From the NCBI RefSeq assembly GCF_014648635.1, contig NZ_BMRM01000003.1, forward strand, positions 496,001-560,000: a DNA stretch of 64,000 nucleotides. The letters run 5' to 3'. Shown piece after piece: positions 24,855-33,163 of this stretch. The position numbers and the translations under genes were made by a program. Below the pieces are notes generated by a model, which saw nothing but the letters and a program-made list of their open reading frames with translations, had not been told where the DNA came from and made no database searches. The stretch is from Streptomyces cinerochromogenes (lineage in GTDB: Bacteria > Actinomycetota > Actinomycetes > Streptomycetales > Streptomycetaceae). How positions within the stretch are numbered: the stretch's first letter is position 1; every line of letters begins with the position of its first letter.

Positions 24855-25169
24855 CGATGGCCTCTTGTTCCGCCCCGGCCGTGCTGCCGGACTGGCTCCC
24901 GATGTGCCTGGTCGGTACATCGCACGGCCAGGACCGTCGGAAGTGTCACTCGCGGTGCCCGAGTGACCGCACGCACTTCGAGGTGAACGCCGGACAAGAA
25001 GATCGGTGACGAGGCCGACATCGCGGTGGAGACCGACGGTACGGGAGGCAATAGCATCCGTACGGGCAGTACGGGCAGTACGCGCTGTTGGCCTGCCATG
25101 GGAAGTCGCCGCCGTGGGCAGTCACGTAGGGGGCCATGGGGGCCCGTGAGTGGGACCGTAGGTCTGTCA
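24855..25169. other. Intergenic region with short TACGGGCAG repeats
   Basis: About 315 nt. TACGGGCAG occurs twice in tandem at 25061-25078, followed by another TACG. No convincing gene is seen; the Cys/Tyr-rich minus-strand reading over the repeat is an artefact of the repeat unit. Confidence 0.4.
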
Positions 25170-25742
25170 GTGGTGAATGCGGTGGAGAGGCCATTCCTGA
25201 TGTCCGTCGAGGACGTCTTTTGCCTGCAACAGGGCAGGATGGTCATGCTGACGGGTCGGATCGAGCGTGGCAGGGTGCGCAAGGGTGACGAGGTGGAGAT
25301 CGTCGGCCTGGGGGGTGGCGCGACCGCTCGTGTGGCGGGCATCGACGCGAGTCACGTACGCATGGACGAGGCCGGTGTGGACATGAACGTGGGGGTGCTG
25401 CTGCGTGGCATTCCAGCGGGCGCGGTCGAACGGGGCCAAGTGCTTGCGGCACCGGGTTCGATCAGTGCCCACGCCTGCTTCACCGCGGACATCACCCTGC
25501 TGTCCGAGGAGCAGGGAAGTACGGACGTAGTGTCCGGCGACCGTCTTCGCTTCCACACCCGCAGCGCCGCGGTGTGGGGCACTGTCACGCTTCACGGGGC
25601 CGATGTGGTGCGGCCCCTGCACGGGGCTGAAGTGATCGTCACCCTCGAAGAATCCGTCGCTCTTGAAGAAGCCCAGCCTTTCGTGTTCCGTCACCACGGT
25701 CGTGCCGCCGGCTCTGGCACCGTGACTCGGCTCCCGCGCTGA
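25170..25742 (+). CDS. EF-Tu-like protein with domains II-III only (no GTPase domain)
   Basis: Protein of about 190 aa starting at GTG 25170 (or 25173). It begins where EF-Tu domain II begins: E-R-P-F-L-M-S-V-E-D-V-F, T-G-R-I-E-R-G-R-V-R-K-G-D-E-V-E-I-V-G and N-V-G-V-L-L-R-G-I, then L-A-A-P-G-S-I and an EF-Tu-like domain III ending F-V-F-R-H-H-G-R-A-A-G-S-G-T-V. The G domain (about 200 residues with GHVDHGK, DxxG and NKxD) is wholly missing, and upstream DNA has no trace of it. It cannot be a normal elongation factor. I recall similar short proteins in Streptomyces; the function is unknown. Confidence 0.75.
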   Translation: MVNAVERPFLMSVEDVFCLQQGRMVMLTGRIERGRVRKGDEVEIVGLGGGATARVAGIDASHVRMDEAGVDMNVGVLLRGIPAGAVERGQVLAAPGSISAHACFTADITLLSEEQGSTDVVSGDRLRFHTRSAAVWGTVTLHGADVVRPLHGAEVIVTLEESVALEEAQPFVFRHHGRAAGSGTVTRLPR

Positions 25743-25981
25743 GCATCACGAACCGAGCCGGAGCGGGATCGCTGCACACCGTCGAGTGGGACCAGCCTGC
25801 ACTGGGAAGGGGCCAGGGCCGACAACCCAAACCGTTCCCGGCAGACAAGCAGAACTGGTGAGCCGCCGGGCGGTTTCCACGGCATGCGGCGGCGATGCGC
25901 GCCTGGCGTTCCGGTGGTCAGCAGCTGGCATTCAGCCGGAGTACACGCTGCTTCAAAGTCGTTTCACCAGAGTTCCGCCTC

Positions 25982-27952
25982 GTGCCTACTTCACACTCAC
26001 GCGTCGGCGTCGCCTCGGGATGCGCCGCGGCTCTGACGTTCTCAGGTCTGGTCGCCACCGGGCTCCTTGCCGCTCAGCCTGCGGCCGCCGCTGACCCGGT
26101 CGGCTACCAGAACGTTCGCATCAACGAGGTCACCTCCTCGAACAACGACACGGTGGAGCTGTACAACGCCGGTTCCACCGCGGTGAGTATCAGCGGCTGG
26201 AAGATGTCCGACGACAGCTTCTCGCCGCAGCCGTTCTCCCCGTCCTCCAGCACCGTCGGTCCCGGCGGTTTCGTCACCTTCAACTCGCCCAAGGGGCTCG
26301 GCGACTCGGACAAGCTGGTGATCTACACGGCCGGCGGCGCGGTGGTCGACCGCGTGGAGTGGGCCACCGACAAGGCGAAGCCGGCGATGGCGCGCTGCGG
26401 GGGCGACGGCACCGGCGCGTGGGTGACCACGACCACCGCGTCCACGTTCGGCGCCGCGAACGCCTCCGCCTGCCCGTCGACGCTCCCGTCGACCGGCCAG
26501 GTCCGGATCAACGAGGTCACCTCCGACGGCTCGGACACCGTGGAGCTGTACAACGCCGGTACGAGCGCGGTCAGCGTCGGGTCGTGGAAGTACGTCGACA
26601 ACGACACCAGCCACTCGCCGGTCTCGCTCTCGTCCTCTTCCCCGAGCGCAACGAGCATCCCTGCGGGCGGCTACATCACCTTCGACTCCACGCTCGGTCT
26701 GGGCGACAGCGACTCGCTCTTCCTCCTCGACGGCAACGGCAACTCCGTCGACTCGGTGACCTGGGCCACCGACGGCGCCAAGCCGTCGGACGAGCGCTGC
26801 ACGAACGGCACCGGCTGGTTCCGTACCTCCATGGCCGCGACGCTCGGCAGCGCCAACTCCTGCTCAGGCGGTGGTGGCGGTGGCGGTCAGACCGGGCATC
26901 TGTGGGGCGGCGGGGGCTCGCTGACCAGTGGCTGCACTCCCGAGGCACCGTCCGGCACGGGCGCGACCCCGGCGGGCACGTCGGCGTGGCCGGGCGGGCC
27001 GGACGTCACGATCACCGACAACGTCTGTGCGTTCACCACGTCCACCGGCCCGGAGGGCCGCGACGTGAGCGGGCTGGCGTTCGACCCGGCGAACCCGTCG
27101 GTGCTGTGGGCCGCGAAGAACAAGAACTGGCTGTACAAGTTGGTCAAGAGCAACGGCAAGTGGGTCCCGGACCCGTCGTGGAGCGTGACGGGCAAGCAGA
27201 TCCGCTTCGCGGGTGGCGCGGGCCAGCCGGATTCCGAGGGCGTGACGGTCGGCGGCAACGGCCACATCTACGTGACGTCGGAGCGTGACAACGCCAACAA
27301 CACGGTCCCCAAGGACACGATCATGGAGTTCGACCCGGCCGCGACCGGATCGACGCTGACGCCGGTCCACCAGTGGGACATGACCTCGCAGTTCCCCCAG
27401 CTCGACACCGGCAGCAAGGACGACGCCAACCTGGGCTTCGAGGGCGTCGGCTACGTGCCCGACAGCTGGCTGACCGCGAACGGCTGGGTCGACCCGCTCA
27501 CCGGGGCTGCCTACGACCCGGCGAACTACCCGCTGCACGGGTCGGGCCTGTACTTCGCCGGTCTGGAGTGGGACGGCACGCTGCACGTCTACGGCCTGAA
27601 CTCCGACGGCTCGTTCACCACGTTCGGCACGGTCCCGACCGGCAAGGCGTCCGTGATGGACGTGATGTTCGACGCCGGAACCCAGCGCATCGTCGCGACC
27701 TGTGACAACACCTGCGGCGAGACGCACACCTTCATGAAGGTCAACGCCGCCGGCGCGATCGTGCCGGATGTGACCTACACGAACCCGGCCGTCATGCCGA
27801 TCGACAACCTGGAGGGCTTCGCGATGGCCCCGACGTCGACCTGCGTCAACGGGGCGCGCGAAGCGGTCTGGAGCGATGACGGCATCTACGGCTTCGGTTC
27901 CGGAAGCTCCTCCTACGGACACGCCCTCTACAGCGGCACCTTCCCCTGCTGA
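25982..27952 (+). CDS. Secreted protein with two lamin-tail domains and a beta-propeller-like region
   Basis: Protein of 656 aa. The frame is open to 25895, but a signal peptide fits best from GTG 25982: basic start, hydrophobic core (A-A-A-L-T-F-S-G-L-V-A-T-G-L-L-A-A) and A-A-A-A/D cleavage. Two lamin-tail domains follow, each with R-I-N-E-V-T-S, D-T-V-E-L-Y-N-A-G, S-x-x-W-K and V-x-W-A-T-D. A Gly-rich linker (S-G-G-G-G-G-G-G) leads to a domain with G-L-A-F-D-P-A-N-P, F-E-G-V-G-Y-V-P and D-N-L-E-G-F-A-M-A-P, like esterase-/phytase-like propellers. Probably extracellular and calcium- or DNA-related; no catalytic set was identified. The start lacks a clear ribosome site. Confidence 0.75.
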   Translation: MPTSHSRVGVASGCAAALTFSGLVATGLLAAQPAAAADPVGYQNVRINEVTSSNNDTVELYNAGSTAVSISGWKMSDDSFSPQPFSPSSSTVGPGGFVTFNSPKGLGDSDKLVIYTAGGAVVDRVEWATDKAKPAMARCGGDGTGAWVTTTTASTFGAANASACPSTLPSTGQVRINEVTSDGSDTVELYNAGTSAVSVGSWKYVDNDTSHSPVSLSSSSPSATSIPAGGYITFDSTLGLGDSDSLFLLDGNGNSVDSVTWATDGAKPSDERCTNGTGWFRTSMAATLGSANSCSGGGGGGGQTGHLWGGGGSLTSGCTPEAPSGTGATPAGTSAWPGGPDVTITDNVCAFTTSTGPEGRDVSGLAFDPANPSVLWAAKNKNWLYKLVKSNGKWVPDPSWSVTGKQIRFAGGAGQPDSEGVTVGGNGHIYVTSERDNANNTVPKDTIMEFDPAATGSTLTPVHQWDMTSQFPQLDTGSKDDANLGFEGVGYVPDSWLTANGWVDPLTGAAYDPANYPLHGSGLYFAGLEWDGTLHVYGLNSDGSFTTFGTVPTGKASVMDVMFDAGTQRIVATCDNTCGETHTFMKVNAAGAIVPDVTYTNPAVMPIDNLEGFAMAPTSTCVNGAREAVWSDDGIYGFGSGSSSYGHALYSGTFPC

Positions 27953-28134
27953 TCCTGTCCCGGGCCCACCGTTTGCGGCAGGGCTTCCGCGTAGTCGGGC
28001 GGCGTCCGGGTTTTGCGCAAGTGAGGTCGGCTTCGACAAGAGCAAGAAGGCGTGCGTAACCGCCGCGCCAAGGGCACGGCGACGTCCCGCCCCTGTGAAA
28101 CTGCCGCCCGCTCGCCGCCCCACCCTTGCTCAAC

Positions 28135-28170
28135 CTATCGAGAAACGATAGATTCCCATCGTGATTCGAT
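28135..28170 (+). promoter_or_regulatory. Double-palindrome operator over the DUF2975/XRE promoter
   Basis: ATCG-AGAAA-CGAT (28137-28149, extended to CTATCG...CGATAG) and ATCG-TGATT-CGAT (28158-28170) share the pattern ATCG-N5-CGAT. Their centres are 21 bp apart, two helical turns. A possible -35 (TTGCTC, 28127-28132) and -10 (TAGATT, 28149-28154) place the sites on the promoter, and the second site ends 13 nt before the ATG at 28184. Confidence 0.65.
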
Positions 28171-28183
28171 GGAAGGGTGGGTC

Positions 28184-28675
28184 ATGGGAAAGCTGACCGT
28201 GCGTGCGCTGCGCGCCGTGCTCGTGGTGGTGCTGGCCGGCACCGTGTTCGTGCAGGCAGGGATGGTGTGGACACTGGTCAGCGGGAACGACCCGGAGGAC
28301 GGGTCGCTCCCGCTGACCGCACTGCGCCTGATCACGATCCTGGGGATGCTGTCGGTCCAGGTCACCGTGGTCTGCGTAGGGCGGCTGGTGACAATGGTGC
28401 GACGCGGAACCGTGTTCTCCCACGCCGCCTTCCGGTACGTGGACGGCGTGATCGGCGCGATCGTGGCGGCCGCTCTCCTGTGGTTCGCCGTCACGGGCAT
28501 CAACGCGCCAGGCCAGCGGGACGACCCGGGCGTCACCGTCATCATGGGCGGGGTTGGCGTGGCCATCCTGGGGGTCGCGCTCATCGTGCTGGTGCTGCGG
28601 ATGCTGCTCGCCCAGGCCGTCGCGCGCGACGTCGAAGCGGCCCGGATGCAGGCCGAGTTGGACACGGTGATCTGA
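28184..28675 (+). CDS. DUF2975 membrane protein (YoaS-like)
   Basis: Protein of 163 aa; ATG 28184 with AAGGG 6 nt upstream. Four hydrophobic helices are visible: V-L-V-V-V-L-A-G-T-V-F-V, L-I-T-I-L-G-M-L-S-V, G-V-I-G-A-I-V-A-A-A-L-L and V-A-I-L-G-V-A-L-I-V-L-V-L. Between helices, R-R-G-T-V-F-S-H-A-A-F-R-Y is the family's most conserved loop. DUF2975 genes typically sit immediately before a small XRE regulator (Bacillus yoaS-yozG), as here. The function is unknown; a membrane partner of the regulator is plausible. Confidence 0.8.
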   Translation: MGKLTVRALRAVLVVVLAGTVFVQAGMVWTLVSGNDPEDGSLPLTALRLITILGMLSVQVTVVCVGRLVTMVRRGTVFSHAAFRYVDGVIGAIVAAALLWFAVTGINAPGQRDDPGVTVIMGGVGVAILGVALIVLVLRMLLAQAVARDVEAARMQAELDTVI

Positions 28676-28896
28676 TGCCGATCGCCGTCGACATCGACGT
28701 GATGCTGGCCAGGCGGAAGATGTCCGTGGGAGAGCTCGCGGACCGCGTGGGCATCACTCCCGCCAACCTGGCGGTACTCAAGAACGGCCGCGCCAAGGCG
28801 GTGCGCTTCGCGACGCTCGCCGCGCTCTGCGAGGTGCTCGAGTGCCAGCCGGGCGACTTGCTGCGCTTCGAGGCCGAGGACGCCGCAGGCGAATGA
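28675..28896 (+). CDS. XRE-family small helix-turn-helix regulator (YozG-like)
   Basis: Protein of 73 aa. The ATG at 28675 overlaps the preceding stop (TGATG), so it is translated with the DUF2975 gene. One Cro/CI-type HTH fills the protein: M-S-V-G-E-L-A-D-R-V-G-I-T-P-A-N-L-A-V-L-K-N-G-R-A-K, then L-A-A-L-C-E-V-L-E-C-Q-P-G-D-L-L. It most likely binds the twin ATCG-N5-CGAT sites upstream of the pair as a dimer of dimers and represses its own operon. Confidence 0.85.
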   Translation: MPIAVDIDVMLARRKMSVGELADRVGITPANLAVLKNGRAKAVRFATLAALCEVLECQPGDLLRFEAEDAAGE

Positions 28897-29055
28897 CGGG
28901 AAGGCGGGGGTGCAAGTCCCGTCCGGTCTCGAATCTTGCTCTGCTCGGCCCTACCGGCTTGGACCGTGGTCCAGGTGGTCATACCGGACAAGGCAGCGGT
29001 CGGGCCGGGCCTGGTCCTGCTGGGCCGCGTGCTCCGGGAACGGTTCCCATGCCGT

Positions 29056-30384
29056 CTACGGGCCGTCGTGCGAGGGGCCGGTGAGGGCCGTCGGGGCGTC
29101 GTCGTCCGCATCCGCCGCCGTGCCGGCCAGTTCACGCATCGTGCGCAGAGGCGAGAGCAGCATCGGCAGGACGGCCAGGAGTTCACCCGAGGCGCCGACC
29201 CACATGGCCTGCCGTACACCGATGCTCTGCCCCAGCACACTGCCCGCGAGTGCGCCCAACGGCATCCCTCCCCAGACCACGAACCGGACCGACGCCGTCA
29301 TCCGGCCGAGCAGCGGTCTCGGGCACAGTTGCTGACGGAACACGACCGAGTTGATCTTGAACGTCATGAACGCGACCCAGCCGAGTCCCTGGAGCACGAC
29401 TCCGACGGCGAACCGCCAGTCGGACTGGAACATCGGCAGTGCCAGCAACCACAAGACGCCGCTGACGATCACCGAGAGGCACATCGCGGGACCCTGCCCT
29501 ACTCTGGCCGCGATCCTCGTGGTCAGCATGCTGCCGAGCAGGCCGCCCACCGCCTCCGCGGTGAAGAGCAGACCGCACAGGGACGGCGACAGCCTCAACT
29601 CGCCGTTGAGCAGCACCAGCATCATCGACGCGCCGATCATGGCGGCCAGGTTGGAGATCGCGGCGGTCAGGGTGATCGCCCGCAGCAGCGGGTTGCCGAA
29701 GACGAACCGCAGCCCCTCGGCGATCTCGGACCCCAGTCCCGCCCCGGGGCGGCGGCCCCGGGGTTCGCTCTCGCTGCTTCGGATCCGTGACAGCAGGAGC
29801 GCCGAGGCCACGAAACCGGCCGTGTCGACGACGACAGCCACCGGTGCCGTCAGCGCCCCGACCAGCACACCGCCCACGCCTGGCCCACCGACCTGAGCGA
29901 TGTTGCGGGTGGCCTCCAGCTTGACGTTGGCCTCCAGCAGCCGGCCGCCGTCCCCGACGAGATGGGGCAGATAGCTCTGGTAGGCCACGTCGAAGAACAC
30001 CGTGCACACCGAGATGCCCGAGGCGGCGAGGTACAGCTGGCCCATCGTCAGCACGTCCAGCCAGTAGGCGACCGGGATCGAGGCGAGCAGGACCGCCCGG
30101 GTCAGAACGCAGGCGGTCATCACCGGACGGCGACGGACCCGGTCCACCCAGGCACCGGCGGGCAGGCCGATGACGAGGAAGGCCAGGTATTCGAAGACGG
30201 TCAGCAGACCCGTTTGGAAGGGAGTGGCGTCCAGCGGGCCGATGGCCACCAGGGGGAGGGCGACGAGCGTCACGGCGGCACCGGCCTGGCTGACGGAGTC
30301 GGCCATCCAGAACCTGCGGAAGTCGGAGTGGCGGAAAAGGCTGGAACGGGACGGCTCGGAGCCGGGCGACCGGGATGGCGTCAT
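29056..30384 (-). CDS. MFS transporter (enterobactin-exporter-like, 12 TM)
   Basis: Protein of about 442 aa from ATG 30384 (an in-frame GTG at 30399 is an alternative; neither has a strong ribosome site). It opens with S-L-F-R-H-S-D-F-R-R-F-W, typical of the EntS/MFS_3 group, and has G-A-W-V-D-R-V-R-R-R-P in loop 2-3, N-V-K-L-E-A-T-R-N-I-A-Q and about 12 hydrophobic helices. This group exports siderophores, macrolides and other small molecules. It is divergent from the ArsR/DUF5937 regulator 85 nt away, a pairing often seen in Streptomyces. Confidence 0.85.
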   Translation of the reverse strand: MTPSRSPGSEPSRSSLFRHSDFRRFWMADSVSQAGAAVTLVALPLVAIGPLDATPFQTGLLTVFEYLAFLVIGLPAGAWVDRVRRRPVMTACVLTRAVLLASIPVAYWLDVLTMGQLYLAASGISVCTVFFDVAYQSYLPHLVGDGGRLLEANVKLEATRNIAQVGGPGVGGVLVGALTAPVAVVVDTAGFVASALLLSRIRSSESEPRGRRPGAGLGSEIAEGLRFVFGNPLLRAITLTAAISNLAAMIGASMMLVLLNGELRLSPSLCGLLFTAEAVGGLLGSMLTTRIAARVGQGPAMCLSVIVSGVLWLLALPMFQSDWRFAVGVVLQGLGWVAFMTFKINSVVFRQQLCPRPLLGRMTASVRFVVWGGMPLGALAGSVLGQSIGVRQAMWVGASGELLAVLPMLLSPLRTMRELAGTAADADDDAPTALTGPSHDGP

Positions 30385-30469
30385 GGCGGAAAGGATCACC
30401 AGCGTGCTTCCGCGGCCGCCATTGTTTTAGTCTGGGCGAAATCCTCGGGGACCGGCGGGAGGAAACGGC

Positions 30470-31372
30470 ATGGGGGCCGTGCGGTTCGGCGTGGACGACA
30501 TCGTCAACGTCAGGTTCGCGATATCACCACTGTGGGAGACGCTCGCCAGCTACCGGGCAGTTCTGGATCCGGGCCTGCACGTGATTCACCTGCCGTGGCT
30601 CCGTTCGGCGTCAACCCTGCTGCGGGATGCGGACCTGGCCGAGCGGACCGCACCCCTGAAGTCGCTGGTCCGCACACCGCCGCCGCGCTGTCCGCTCGCC
30701 GAGATCGAGGAGGAACTGGCTCTTCTGGCCCCGGCCCCTGGACTTGCGGACGCCGTACGGGCCTGGTGGGCGGCCGGGGTCCAGCCGTACTGGCCGCGCA
30801 TCCGTGCCGTTCTGGAGGCGGACATCGCCTATCGGGCCCGGCAATTGGCGGAGGACGGCATCCGGGAGGTCTTCGCCGGCCTGAATCCGGCGCTGACCTG
30901 GTCCGGGGACACCTTGCTCTCGCCGCACCTGCCTGAGCCCGCCGCCTGCTTGGACGGCGCCGGGATCACGCTGGTGCCCACGGCGTTCGCGGTCGGCTGC
31001 CGTTTCCTCACCGGGGACGGCCCGGGTCAGCCCGCCCTCCTCTACCCGACCCGTGCCGTCGGCACCCTGTGGGAGCGGCGGGAGCCGGCCGACGACAGCC
31101 TGGCCCGCCTCCTGGGCCGGAGCCGAGCGCGGTTGCTGGCCCTCACCAGCTCGCCCGCCACCACGACCCAGCTGGCCGCTCGTACCGGTCTGAGCCCGGG
31201 TGCGGTCTCCCAGCACCTCGCGGTCCTGCGCGCAGCCGGCCTGGTGACCAGCCACCGCTACCGGCGCGAGGTCAACTACGTGGCGAGCGACCTGGCGGTC
31301 GCCCTCCTCGAACGGGGTGGAGGTCCCGTTCGAGAAGGGCAGGCTGACCGAGAGGCGACGGGCACGGCGTGA
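30470..31372 (+). CDS. ArsR-type winged-helix regulator with DUF5937 domain
   Basis: Protein of 300 aa; ATG 30470 after GGGAGG. The N-terminal ~220 residues (F-G-V-D-D-I-V-N-V-R-F-A-I-S-P-L-W-E-T; L-L-Y-P-T-R-A-V-G-T-L-W-E) match the DUF5937 sensor region. The C-terminus is an ArsR winged helix: S-R-A-R-L-L-A-L-T-S-S-P-A-T-T-T-Q-L-A, T-G-L-S-P-G-A-V-S-Q-H-L-A-V-L and A-G-L-V-T-S-H-R-Y-R-R-E-V-N-Y. No metal-binding Cys motif is seen, so it probably senses an organic ligand and controls the divergent MFS exporter. Confidence 0.85.
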   Translation: MGAVRFGVDDIVNVRFAISPLWETLASYRAVLDPGLHVIHLPWLRSASTLLRDADLAERTAPLKSLVRTPPPRCPLAEIEEELALLAPAPGLADAVRAWWAAGVQPYWPRIRAVLEADIAYRARQLAEDGIREVFAGLNPALTWSGDTLLSPHLPEPAACLDGAGITLVPTAFAVGCRFLTGDGPGQPALLYPTRAVGTLWERREPADDSLARLLGRSRARLLALTSSPATTTQLAARTGLSPGAVSQHLAVLRAAGLVTSHRYRREVNYVASDLAVALLERGGGPVREGQADREATGTA

Positions 31373-31405
31373 GACGGCGGACAGCCACGAGGCCACCCGC
31401 TCCTT

Positions 31406-31500
31406 CGGCCTAGGCCGTTTCCTTCAGATCATCGGATCGTTGGTTGATGTGTGTCGTTGACTGACGCCCAGTGGCTGAGGATCGAGCCGTTGCCGGTAAT
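31406..31500 (+). mobile_element. Left end of an IS5-type element (fragment)
   Basis: CCTAGGCCGTTTCCTTC begins at 31409, followed by G-T-T-G-A-T-G-T-G-T-G-type leader and coding text L-T-D-A-Q-W-L-R-I-E-P-L. About 55 nt are nearly identical to the copy at 39906-39970. Homology to transposase stops near 31495, where unrelated sequence begins. Only the element end and the first ~12 codons remain. Confidence 0.75.
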
Positions 31501-31554
31501 TCCCGCACTCGCACAAGCGCACAAGTCGGGCGTGTGCGGACGTCGGGCAGGGCT

Positions 31555-32103
31555 TCACCGTGGCACTGGGACGCCTTCCAGGAAGAGATCCCGGCCGTCG
31601 GGCCAGAACGCACCCCTGAGGTTGAAGGTCAGCGTCCGAGCGCCACCCTCCTGAGGGACCGCGAGTACCTGAGCCTCGGTTCGGCGGTGCATGGGCGGGT
31701 CGAAAGTACCCCTGTTCGAGAACGGGTCGAGCCCCAGGAGCCGGTTGCGGTCGTCGAAGACGGTGACCTCCATGTCGCGGTGGTCGTCCTCGGCGAACCG
31801 CTCGACCCGCGCGACGACCCGCAGGCACCGACGCCCCTCGTTGGGCCCGAACGGCCCGATCTCGTGTGAGATGCGTACGACGGTGAACTCGTACCCGTAG
31901 CCGCGGACTGTCCAGGGGCCCGTGCCGTGTGCGTGCACGGTGATCGCCGTCGGCTGCGGATCCGGGCCGGCCGAGTCACGGGGAGGGCCGTGCAGGTCCG
32001 GCAGGTCCAGGTGCATGCCTCTGAGCCAGGGCAGTGCCAGCAGGACGGTCACCACAGCGATGACGACGGCCGTGGTCCGGCCGAGCGGGGTCATGCCTTT
32101 CAT
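31555..32103 (-). CDS. Hypothetical protein with N-terminal membrane anchor
   Basis: Protein of 182 aa; ATG 32103 preceded by GGAGG (9 nt). One hydrophobic helix, T-A-V-V-I-A-V-V-T-V-L-L-A-L-P-W-L, is followed by an extracytoplasmic beta-rich part: G-P-W-T-V-R-G-Y-G-Y-E-F-T-V-V, R-V-V-A-R-V-E-R-F and L-R-G-A-F-W-P-D-G-R-D-L-F-L. The layout resembles small membrane-anchored Ig-like domains (DUF4352 style), but I do not recognise it firmly. It is divergent from the TPR protein 47 nt away. Confidence 0.6.
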   Translation of the reverse strand: MKGMTPLGRTTAVVIAVVTVLLALPWLRGMHLDLPDLHGPPRDSAGPDPQPTAITVHAHGTGPWTVRGYGYEFTVVRISHEIGPFGPNEGRRCLRVVARVERFAEDDHRDMEVTVFDDRNRLLGLDPFSNRGTFDPPMHRRTEAQVLAVPQEGGARTLTFNLRGAFWPDGRDLFLEGVPVPR

Positions 32104-32150
32104 GGGCGCAAGCCTCCACAACTCCGTCCAACCACCCCATACTTGGAGCC

Positions 32151-33158
32151 ATGGTAGATGTCGGGGACGATGCCTCCTCCCTGTTCGGCCGAGCGAAAGT
32201 CCACTTCCACGCCGGGCGTCCCGCCGAGGCCAGAGACCTTCTCGAACGCGCCCACGCCGCAGCCCCCGCCGATCGAGCCGTACGATTCGCCCTCGCGGCC
32301 TGTCAGAACGCGCTCGGCGAGTGGGCGGACGCCGAGACCCATCTGCGACTCGTCCTCGACGTCGAGCCGGAGTACCACTTGGCCTGGTACCAGCTGGGCT
32401 GCTCGTTACAGGGGCAAGGCCGCCTGGACGAGGCCGCCGCGGCCTACCGCCGAGCGCTCAAGGGGGACAGCATCCCTGATGCCTGGAACCGGCTTCGCAC
32501 CTGCGAGGCGCCTCACCTCAACACGCCCGCCCCGTCGACGGGGCGTGTTCCCCGGGAGGTGCGGGGGGCCGACGAGCAACAGGTCGCGGAGGTGCTGGTC
32601 GGCCAGGCGGTGGCGCCCCCGCCCAGCGGCGGAACACTGGCCCAGCAGATCGATCAGCACGGTGTCGCCGAACCGGGGCACCTGTTCCCGGGCGGACGTC
32701 GGCACCTGCTGGCCCGGCACGTCGCCCCACCGGCCGTCGCCGTCACCGTCTTCTTCGTCGTCGTGGCGGCACTTGGCGGCGGTCCGGCCGGGTACGGCCC
32801 GCTGGTGATCGCACTGCTCCTCCTCTTCGTGGTCGGAGCCTGGGCTGCCGTCTGGCTCCAGTCCGTCCGCTACCGGTACTTCTTCTACGAACGACGGATG
32901 GATCTCCACCTCGGCGCACTCACCCAACGGCGCCGGGCGATCTGGTACTACGAGATCACTGAGGTCAGGTACGTCCAGGGACCGGTCAACGCGCTGACCC
33001 ACACGGCATCGTTGGAGATCGACTACAAGCCGGGCGACCACGTCCTGACCGAACTTCTACCGGGACTGGGCACCCCCGACGAAGTCCACGCACTGTACGA
33101 GATGCTCCAGCCGCCCAGGGTCCGTGAACGCCGCGGCATGAAGGGCATCGTCATCTGA
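32151..33158 (+). CDS. TPR protein with two membrane helices and PH-like C-terminus
   Basis: Protein of 335 aa; ATG 32151 with GGAG 4 nt upstream. Residues ~10-105 form about three TPR motifs (A-R-D-L-L-E-R-A-H-A-A-A-P; A-W-Y-Q-L-G-C-S-L-Q-G-Q-G-R-L-D-E-A). Two helices follow near residues 190-245 (V-A-V-T-V-F-F-V-V-V-A-A-L and L-V-I-A-L-L-L-L-F-V-V-G). The last ~90 residues (R-Y-F-F-Y-E-R-R-M-D-L-H, R-A-I-W-Y-Y-E-I-T-E-V) resemble bacterial PH (YdbS-like) domains. It is probably a membrane scaffold; partner unknown. A GCCCCGTCGACGGGGC palindrome lies inside the gene at 32529-32544. Confidence 0.65.
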   Translation: MVDVGDDASSLFGRAKVHFHAGRPAEARDLLERAHAAAPADRAVRFALAACQNALGEWADAETHLRLVLDVEPEYHLAWYQLGCSLQGQGRLDEAAAAYRRALKGDSIPDAWNRLRTCEAPHLNTPAPSTGRVPREVRGADEQQVAEVLVGQAVAPPPSGGTLAQQIDQHGVAEPGHLFPGGRRHLLARHVAPPAVAVTVFFVVVAALGGGPAGYGPLVIALLLLFVVGAWAAVWLQSVRYRYFFYERRMDLHLGALTQRRRAIWYYEITEVRYVQGPVNALTHTASLEIDYKPGDHVLTELLPGLGTPDEVHALYEMLQPPRVRERRGMKGIVI

Positions 33159-33163
33159 CGGTC

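Noticed and set aside
24946..25194. Minus-strand Cys/Tyr-rich peptide (CPYCPYCPYG-like)
   Set aside because: Produced by the 9-bp TACGGGCAG repeat read backwards; no ribosome site or homology-like flanks.
26359..27288. 309-aa + strand frame inside the lamin-tail gene
   Set aside because: Arg/His-rich out-of-frame reading of the same DNA; the overlapping frame has clear domains and a signal peptide.
32520..32549. AACACGCCC...GGGCGTGTT hairpin as a terminator
   Set aside because: It lies inside the continuous TPR-protein frame, where the reading continues into membrane helices; probably incidental.
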